Assembly: GCA_016297945.1 (NCBI GenBank)
Contig: JAEDFR010000015.1
Coordinates: 1 to 38,407, forward strand
Length of the DNA: 38,407 bases
Source of the DNA: Lachnospiraceae bacterium
GTDB lineage: Bacteria; Bacillota; Clostridia; Lachnospirales; Lachnospiraceae
Direction of reading: 5' to 3'
Shown here: positions 33,002 to 38,407 of the stretch, one piece after another
How positions within the stretch are numbered: position 1 is the stretch's first letter
Layout: every line of letters starts with the position of its first letter
Notes under the pieces: generated by a model
Database searches by the model: none
Told to the model about the DNA's origin: nothing
What the model saw: the letters and a program-made list of their open reading frames with translations, nothing else
Made by a program: the position numbers and the translations under genes

Positions 33002-33865
33002 TTAAGAGTCGGGATCCATTATTTTCGTGATTTTGGCAGCGACTGCGGAATCCATGACACCAAGAATTGCCCCCCTGTCATCCGGTTCCATAACACCAAG
33101 AATCTTTGCAACCAGATCCAGATTATCCGTCATTCCTTCAAAAATGGAAGCTGCCTGCTTAGGTTTCATCTCCGAATATGCCTGTGCATACTTCTTGATT
33201 TCTTCAGACACCGCTTCTTCTTTCACAACCTCTTTATACAGATTTTCTGCTGTTTCCGGATCCATGGTTTCATAGTATTTCACGTATTCCTCCGCACCCG
33301 GACCATTTTCGGCATATACAACCTCTTCATAAAACTCATTTTTTATTCGTTGAAACTCTAATTGCTTTTCTTCAAACGTTTTTAATCTTGTCACTTCATT
33401 TTCAAGCTCTGTTATTTTTTCCGCGTCCGCATTCACAGTTGTTTGAGCACTCTCTAACTGAAGTTTTAATTTTTCAATATCATTTACGGCATCTCTCAGA
33501 TTTGTATAACCACCATAACTTTCATTTGATATTGTTTCCGTTTCTTCGCTTTCCGGCAAAATCTTATTCAACACCGGCACATCTGACAAAATCGGAGTTA
33601 GGACTTCCGAGCCAAATCCACCCACATCCAGTTTAATTAATAATGCAATAATTCCTAACCACACCAGAATTATAATCGCAGTTACAATAAAAACCGAAAA
33701 ACCTCCGCTTTCTTCATCCTCTGTCAGATTTGCTTCCTGCTGTGCGAGTTCTTTTGCACGCTGTTTAGCCTCTTTTCTCTGCGCCTTCTGATCCTGTTTC
33801 AGTTTCTTTTTTTCTTCTTTTAATCTCTTTTTTTCTGCTTTTGTATCCATATTATTTTCAGCCAT
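33002..33865 (-). CDS. MotE/FlbB-like membrane-anchored protein
   Basis: A protein of 287 aa with a Lys/Glu-rich cytoplasmic N-terminus, one membrane helix (about 45-65), a coiled coil (about 110-165), and a C-terminal MgtE-N-like domain with YYETMDPETAENLYKEVV, LDLVAKILGVMEPDDRGAIL and AAKITKIMDPD. This layout matches the MotE/FlbB family, which in other bacteria helps build or hold stators. GGTGAT, which pairs with the anti-SD, lies 5 nt before the ATG at 33865 and overlaps the fliJ stop; the alternative GTG is at 33874. Confidence 0.8.
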   Translation of the reverse strand: MAENNMDTKAEKKRLKEEKKKLKQDQKAQRKEAKQRAKELAQQEANLTEDEESGGFSVFIVTAIIILVWLGIIALLIKLDVGGFGSEVLTPILSDVPVLNKILPESEETETISNESYGGYTNLRDAVNDIEKLKLQLESAQTTVNADAEKITELENEVTRLKTFEEKQLEFQRIKNEFYEEVVYAENGPGAEEYVKYYETMDPETAENLYKEVVKEEAVSEEIKKYAQAYSEMKPKQAASIFEGMTDNLDLVAKILGVMEPDDRGAILGVMDSAVAAKITKIMDPDS

Positions 33866-33870
33866 AGAAA

Positions 33871-34329
33871 TCACCCATTCGTTTTTGCTTTCTGTCCATA
33901 TGTATAACTGGTCATTTCATCTATTTCTTTGCCCTCAGATGCTTTTAATTCCATCTTAAATTCTTCAAATGCTTTTTCTTTTAAAATTTCATGTGTTTTG
34001 CGTTCCTGCATTGCTTTCTGCATACGCACACGCTGTTCTTCCAGACGTTTTTCTGCCATACGGACCTGTATCGTCTGTGCGCGCACCTGTTCGCCGGCAA
34101 ATGAAACCATCTTTTTATTTTCATCGATTTTTAAAATATCAAGTCTGTCTGCCAAAAGTAATACGCGCCCATCCTCTTCCAGTTTTTGACGATACATTAC
34201 TTTTGCAGAAAGCCTTTCCTCTTCTTCTGACAAATGCAAAAGAGCAGCCGCAAATTCATTTTTTGCCTGCGTTTCCATCTTTTCTTTTATTTCCAGAATA
34301 TTCTGCATCCGATAACTAAACTTTGCCAT
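33871..34329 (-). CDS. fliJ: Flagellar export protein FliJ
   Basis: FliJ, 152 aa, an almost entirely helical coiled coil. In the export ATPase it is the central stalk of the FliI hexamer. The start MAKFSYRMQNILEIKEKMET and the charged heptads fit the family; identity is always low, so position after fliI and length are the main support. It starts 151 nt after fliI, a gap in which I see no gene. Confidence 0.88.
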   Translation of the reverse strand: MAKFSYRMQNILEIKEKMETQAKNEFAAALLHLSEEEERLSAKVMYRQKLEEDGRVLLLADRLDILKIDENKKMVSFAGEQVRAQTIQVRMAEKRLEEQRVRMQKAMQERKTHEILKEKAFEEFKMELKASEGKEIDEMTSYTYGQKAKTNG

Positions 34330-34480
34330 AATTTATCCCCTGAATAAGCCATCCATTTTCCAAAATGAAATGCTTGATAATATGTATTACAGTATCGCTT
34401 TACATTTTACTGTGCACCTTATAAAAACTACATGCTTTATCAAACTAAATATACTAAAACAAACTTTTTACAGAATCAGA

Positions 34481-35794
34481 CTAGAACAAATTAAGCAACC
34501 TTTGAATTTCTTCATCGAATGATATTTTTTCATCTGTTTCCTGCATCAGAAACTCATTTACGGCATCAATTTTTTCTATCGCATAATCAATATTTTTATT
34601 ACTGCCCTTTTTATATGCTCCGATATTAATCAGATCTTCTGCATCTTTATAGGTAGCAAGGACATTTTTCAGCTTTCCGGCAGCCTGTTTATGCTCACGG
34701 TCCGCAATCTGACTCATACAACGGGAAATACTTTGGAGTACATCAATTGCCGGGTAATGATTCTTATGTGCAAGACGACGGTCTAACATAATATGTCCAT
34801 CCAGAATACTGCGCGCCGTGTCTGTAATTGGTTCATTAAAATCATCGCCATCTACCAAAACCGTATATAGCCCTGTTATGGATCCTGTTTCATTACGACC
34901 CGCGCGTTCTAACAATTTCGGCATCTCCGAATAAACACTCGGTGGATAGCCACGGGTAACCGGAGGTTCTCCGCTTGCCAAACCGATTTCACGCTGAGCC
35001 ATGGAAAAACGGGTTAATGAATCCATCATCAATAAAACGTCTTTTCCTTTATCACGGAAATACTCTGCAATGGCAGTTGCCGTCTGTGCAGCCTTTTTTC
35101 GTTCCAATGCCGGTTTGTCCGAAGTGGCAACAACCACAACACTTCGTGCCATTCCTTCTGCACCGAGGTCTCGTTCAATAAACTCCCGTACCTCCCTGCC
35201 ACGTTCTCCAATTAAGGCAATGACATTGATATCTGCCATCGTGTTACGGGCAAACATTCCCATCAAAGTTGATTTTCCCACACCGGAACCGGCAAAAATA
35301 CCAATACGTTGCCCCTTTCCAATTGTAATCAGACCATCAACCGCCTTTACTCCAAGAGGCAAAATCGTATCAATAATCTGTCTTTTCAACGGATCCGGAG
35401 CCGGTGCTTCCATCGGATAGCTCTGCAGACAATGCAGTTCTTCTCCTTCGATCGGTCGTCCCAGACCGTCCAATGTACGGCCCAGCAACTCATCGCCGAC
35501 AAAAACCTTTAACGGTTCACCTTCCGCTTCCACCACACAACCACCGCCGATACGGTCCGTTGCTTCATAAGGCATAAGCAGAGTATGCCGATCTTTAAAA
35601 CCAACTACTTCCGCTAAAATAAATTCGCCGGTTCTGCCCTCTTTGTAGATTTTACATAAATCTCCCATTTTGGCATCAGGACCGGCTGATTCTATTGTAA
35701 GTCCCACAACATTGACCACTTTTCCCATTTTTTTAAAATAGGTCATACCCAACGCTTTGGAATATTTTTTTACATCAATTGCAGCATTTGCCAC
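34481..35794 (-). CDS. fliI: Flagellum-specific export ATPase FliI
   Basis: FliI, 437 aa, the F1-like ATPase that feeds substrates to the export gate. Walker A GSGVGKST is at 169-176, Walker B is DVLLMMDSLTRFS, and GERGREVREFIERDLG and the late SGEPPVTRGYPPSV are diagnostic of the type III secretion ATPases. The start is probably GTG at 35794 (VANAAIDVKKY), 4 nt after the fliH stop and 9 nt from GGGG; the frame extends to 35815 inside fliH. Confidence 0.95.
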   Translation of the reverse strand: MANAAIDVKKYSKALGMTYFKKMGKVVNVVGLTIESAGPDAKMGDLCKIYKEGRTGEFILAEVVGFKDRHTLLMPYEATDRIGGGCVVEAEGEPLKVFVGDELLGRTLDGLGRPIEGEELHCLQSYPMEAPAPDPLKRQIIDTILPLGVKAVDGLITIGKGQRIGIFAGSGVGKSTLMGMFARNTMADINVIALIGERGREVREFIERDLGAEGMARSVVVVATSDKPALERKKAAQTATAIAEYFRDKGKDVLLMMDSLTRFSMAQREIGLASGEPPVTRGYPPSVYSEMPKLLERAGRNETGSITGLYTVLVDGDDFNEPITDTARSILDGHIMLDRRLAHKNHYPAIDVLQSISRCMSQIADREHKQAAGKLKNVLATYKDAEDLINIGAYKKGSNKNIDYAIEKIDAVNEFLMQETDEKISFDEEIQRLLNLF

Positions 35795-35798
35795 TGTT

Positions 35799-36668
35799 CT
35801 AACCCCTTTGCACACCGTCGTAGGACAACAACAGTAATTGCTTTTTTAATTCTTTTAGTTCTACACCCAGACTGCAGTCAAAAATTCCGCCATCCGTCTC
35901 AATCAGACATTGGTTTTTCTTTAAGGTAACATCTTCGATAAATTCTACAGATGAATTGACAATTCCGCCCACTTCCATCAACGTATCCTTGTGCATACTG
36001 ACAAAAGCCAAATCTTGCGGCGAAACATGGATCAGATATTCACTACTGCTGTCTGTTTTTCTCAATGTATTTCCAATCAGGTGAACAATTACATCGCGTT
36101 CATCCGATAGCTTTACATGAAAAATATGCTCATAAATATCTGTCAGCGTATCAATTAATACAGGTTCTATTTCCTCCAGTTTTTGCTGATAAATATCCGT
36201 AAGTCGATTCTCTTTTTCCTCATATTCCCGACACAGTATATCCTCTTTCGCTTCCAATTCCTGTGTTGCTTTTAACAGCCCACTCTGATATCCCTGCTTT
36301 TGTCCTTCCTCATAGGCCTGACTTTTCATCAGCTCTGCCTCAGCCTGCGCCTGAGCAAGCATGGCATCAATTTGTTCCTGTGCCTGCGCAAGCAGTTCAT
36401 CCGGAGAAGGTCCTTCATAAACAGGCTCGGCCTTAATCACATTTCCCGCATCATCGTCTAATAATGCAGATACTTGTTCTGCATCCAATCCACCTGAAAA
36501 TCCATCTACAAACTCATCAGCACTTTCAGTCTCCATTGTTTCCTGAAGATTCTGTGACAATTCCGCTATTTTTTCCGCAATCCGTTCATTGTAATCAATC
36601 ACACGGGCATCTTCTTCGTTAAGATTAACGTACTGATATTTTAAAAGATTGGACCTTTTAGACAACAA
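35799..36668 (-). CDS. fliH: Flagellar assembly protein FliH
   Basis: FliH, about 289 aa, a negative regulator and tether of FliI. A charged N-terminal part is followed by a helical region rich in Gln/Glu/Ala (about 95-180) and the C-terminal FliH domain (LSDERDVIVHLIGNTLRKTD, HVSPQDLAFV, IETDGGIFDCSLGVELKEL). The start is likely TTG at 36668, because GGAGG within the end of fliG is 8 nt upstream; the GTG at 36683 overlaps that site. Overlap with fliG is 11 nt. Confidence 0.9.
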   Translation of the reverse strand: MLSKRSNLLKYQYVNLNEEDARVIDYNERIAEKIAELSQNLQETMETESADEFVDGFSGGLDAEQVSALLDDDAGNVIKAEPVYEGPSPDELLAQAQEQIDAMLAQAQAEAELMKSQAYEEGQKQGYQSGLLKATQELEAKEDILCREYEEKENRLTDIYQQKLEEIEPVLIDTLTDIYEHIFHVKLSDERDVIVHLIGNTLRKTDSSSEYLIHVSPQDLAFVSMHKDTLMEVGGIVNSSVEFIEDVTLKKNQCLIETDGGIFDCSLGVELKELKKQLLLLSYDGVQRG

Positions 36669-37674
36669 TCTCGTCACCTCCACCTCTGGAGATAATAATT
36701 TCTGCGGAATCTTCTAATTTACGTATAATATTAACAATTTTCTGCTGTGCTTCTTCAACATCTTTCATACGCACAGGTCCCATGAATTCCATATCTTCCT
36801 GAATCATGGCAGCCAGACGTTTGGAAAGATTGTTGAAAATCGCGTTCTGAACCTGTTCGGTTGAACCCTTTAATGCGATTGCCAAATCGGAATTTTCAAC
36901 ATCACGCAACACACGCTGAATCGCTCTGTCGTCCAAAAGCAGAATATCTTCGAATACAAACATCTTTTTGCGGATTTCGTCTGCCAGTTCGGGATCTTCG
37001 ATTTCCAAAGTCTCCATGATATGCTTCTCTGTTCCACGATCTACCGTATTCAAAATCTCGACAACCGCATCGACACCACCGATCACCGTGTAATCCTGAT
37101 TTACCAATGATGACAACTGCGTCTCCAATACACGCTCCACTTCCTTGATAACATCCGGACTTGTACGATCCATCGTAGCCACACGCCTTGCTACATCAGC
37201 CTGACGATCCGGTGGCAATGCAGACAAAATCAAAGAAGACTGGCTTGGCGCCAAATAAGACAAAATCAATGCAATGGTCTGCGGATGCTCGTCCTGAATA
37301 AAGTTTAAAATCTGGGAAGCATCTGCTTTTCTGACAAACTCGAACGGTTTTACCTGCAAAGATGCGGTAAGCTTACCGATAACATCCATTGCCTTTTCTG
37401 TACCAAGCGCTTTTTCAAGCAGTTCTTTGGCATAACCAATACCACCTTCGGCAATATACTGCTGTGCCAGACAAACTTCATAAAATTCGTTAATAACATC
37501 ATCTTTTAACTGCGGTGTAATACTACGCGTATTCGCAATTTCTAATGTTAATTCTTCTATTTCATCTTCTTTTAAGTGTTTAAAAATTAAAGAAGATTTT
37601 TCCGGTCCAAGGGCAATCAGTAAAATCGCAGCCTTCTGTATACCGGAAATTGAATGTTCTCCCATTTTTGCCAT
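36658..37674 (-). CDS. fliG: Flagellar motor switch protein FliG
   Basis: FliG, 338 aa, the rotor protein that takes torque from MotA. The three domains are complete: N-terminal FliF-binding (QKAAILLIALGPEKSSLIFK), middle FliM-binding with the EHPQTIALILSYL motif (EHPQ), and the C-terminal torque domain with FVFEDILLLDDRAIQRVLRD and its charged residues. AGAAGG-type SD sites are weak; the start is 6 nt after fliF. Confidence 0.96.
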   Translation of the reverse strand: MAKMGEHSISGIQKAAILLIALGPEKSSLIFKHLKEDEIEELTLEIANTRSITPQLKDDVINEFYEVCLAQQYIAEGGIGYAKELLEKALGTEKAMDVIGKLTASLQVKPFEFVRKADASQILNFIQDEHPQTIALILSYLAPSQSSLILSALPPDRQADVARRVATMDRTSPDVIKEVERVLETQLSSLVNQDYTVIGGVDAVVEILNTVDRGTEKHIMETLEIEDPELADEIRKKMFVFEDILLLDDRAIQRVLRDVENSDLAIALKGSTEQVQNAIFNNLSKRLAAMIQEDMEFMGPVRMKDVEEAQQKIVNIIRKLEDSAEIIISRGGGDEIVV

Positions 37675-37680
37675 AGACTG

Positions 37681-38406
37681 TTACCCCCAATCTTCAGACA
37701 GCCAGTTTCGCAAAAGATTTGCAACGGCTTCCGGATTTTCATCCACAAATTTTTCAATCAGTCTGCGAGACTCGGATTTTTCTTCCAGTTCAATATCTTC
37801 CAGCGTATCTGCAGGAGTGGATTGCAAAAGACTTTCCACTGAAAGTTCCTCTTCGACTTCTTCTGTCTTTGATTCCCGCATACTACGAAGAATAACAAAT
37901 GCCAGTAATCCAAGAATCAATATAATAATAACAACCTGAATAACATCCGTCGCTTCTATATTCAAGCCTTCTTTGTCGATAAAAATGGGAACATCATATG
38001 CAACTATTGAAATATTTTCCGCAGGAATGCCGGTCGCAGTCTGTACCAATGCAATTATATCGGCATCAACCTCCTGCTTTACGGAAGCTTCATTAGCAGC
38101 TTTGAACTCGTTCCATGTCATATCCGTTAAAAGCCCCTGTGCCTCTACATCTTCTTCTTTGTAGATATGTAAAGATTTTGCAGCCACCGAAATGGACGAT
38201 GTCGAATACTGGATAAGACCAGCCGGCACATCCTTTGTAGTAATCTTTTCATTTGGCAGATAATCATAAGACTGCTGATTAACCGTCTCGGAAGAATTAT
38301 CATAATTTTCGATAACATAGCTCGGCTCATTGTCACTGTCATTACTTGTTACACCGGGAACACCACCGGTGCCACCGGACGATTCAGATTCATAGGTCTC
38401 AGAATG
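37681..38406 (-). CDS. fliF: Flagellar MS-ring protein FliF, C-terminal part (cut by the window edge)
   Basis: The frame is open from the window edge to the stop at 37681, about 241 residues. It contains the Gly-rich FliF segment (SSGGTGGVPGVTSND), the end of the periplasmic ring-building region, the second membrane helix (VIQVVIIILILGLLAFVIL), and the acidic cytoplasmic tail whose last 30 residues (EKFVDENPEAVANLLRNWL) are the FliG-binding peptide. The N-terminal two thirds lie outside the window. It begins the block, followed by fliG. Confidence 0.95.
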   Translation of the reverse strand, partial: HSETYESESSGGTGGVPGVTSNDSDNEPSYVIENYDNSSETVNQQSYDYLPNEKITTKDVPAGLIQYSTSSISVAAKSLHIYKEEDVEAQGLLTDMTWNEFKAANEASVKQEVDADIIALVQTATGIPAENISIVAYDVPIFIDKEGLNIEATDVIQVVIIILILGLLAFVILRSMRESKTEEVEEELSVESLLQSTPADTLEDIELEEKSESRRLIEKFVDENPEAVANLLRNWLSEDWG

Positions 38407-38407
38407 A

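Noticed and set aside
34330..34480. GGA-containing hairpin CATTTTGGAAAATG before fliJ as another CsrA site
   Set aside because: The stem is only A/T-rich, the loop does not match ANGGA well, and it has no relation to the double-hairpin element.

Overview
The window is the downstream two thirds of a large flagellar/chemotaxis (fla/che) operon of a low-GC, Gram-positive Clostridia-type bacterium, most probably a Lachnospiraceae member (Roseburia/Agathobacter/Butyrivibrio-like). This rests on gene content and order (fliY with a CheC-like domain, cheC-cheD, sigD, PilZ protein, flbD, MotE-like protein), on the fla/che-sigD-rpsB-tsf synteny shared with Bacillus, and on strong AGGAGG-type ribosome binding sites. 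The genus is an inference. All convincing intact genes are on the minus strand, so transcription runs from high to low coordinates.

Layout in transcription order. 38406-33002: fliF (3' part), fliG, fliH, fliI, fliJ and a MotE-like protein (basal body, switch and export ATPase). 32952-28424: fliK, flgD, a small flagellar-operon protein and flgE (hook assembly). 28423-27469: a gene-poor stretch of about 950 bp packed with repeats. 27468-22448: flbD, motA, motB, fliL, fliM, fliY and cheY (stator and switch). 22446-16650: fliO, fliP, fliQ, fliR, flhB and flhA (export gate). 16649-13724: flhF, flhG and a PilZ/YcgR-like c-di-GMP receptor. 13700-9020: cheB (receiver domain broken), cheA, cheW, cheC and cheD. 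9017-4495: a small membrane protein, sigD, a FapA/DUF342 protein and three accessory proteins. A terminator overlapping a new promoter then separates this operon from rpsB-tsf. After the tsf terminator come a remnant of an AraC-type regulator (plus strand) and a PP2C phosphatase-Ser/Thr kinase pair with its own promoter.

The most unusual part is 27470-28423, which interrupts flgE-flbD. It holds two diverged copies, in opposite orientation, of a palindromic element. Each copy carries two adjacent hairpins, 22 bp and 32-33 bp long and 1 nt apart. The stems differ between copies by compensatory changes, while a GGA is kept in every loop (AUGGAU three times, AGGAC once). ANGGA hairpin loops are what CsrA/RsmA proteins bind. 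Promoter-like sequences between the copies point outward, so that each copy would be transcribed on its GGA strand. This could be a pair of CsrA-sponge or leader RNAs inside the flagellar operon, or a MITE/REP-like mobile repeat family; the sequence alone does not decide.

A second notable point is cheB. Its methylesterase domain is intact, but the receiver domain has lost about 55 codons, including the phospho-acceptor region, and carries an additional homopolymer frameshift near its start.
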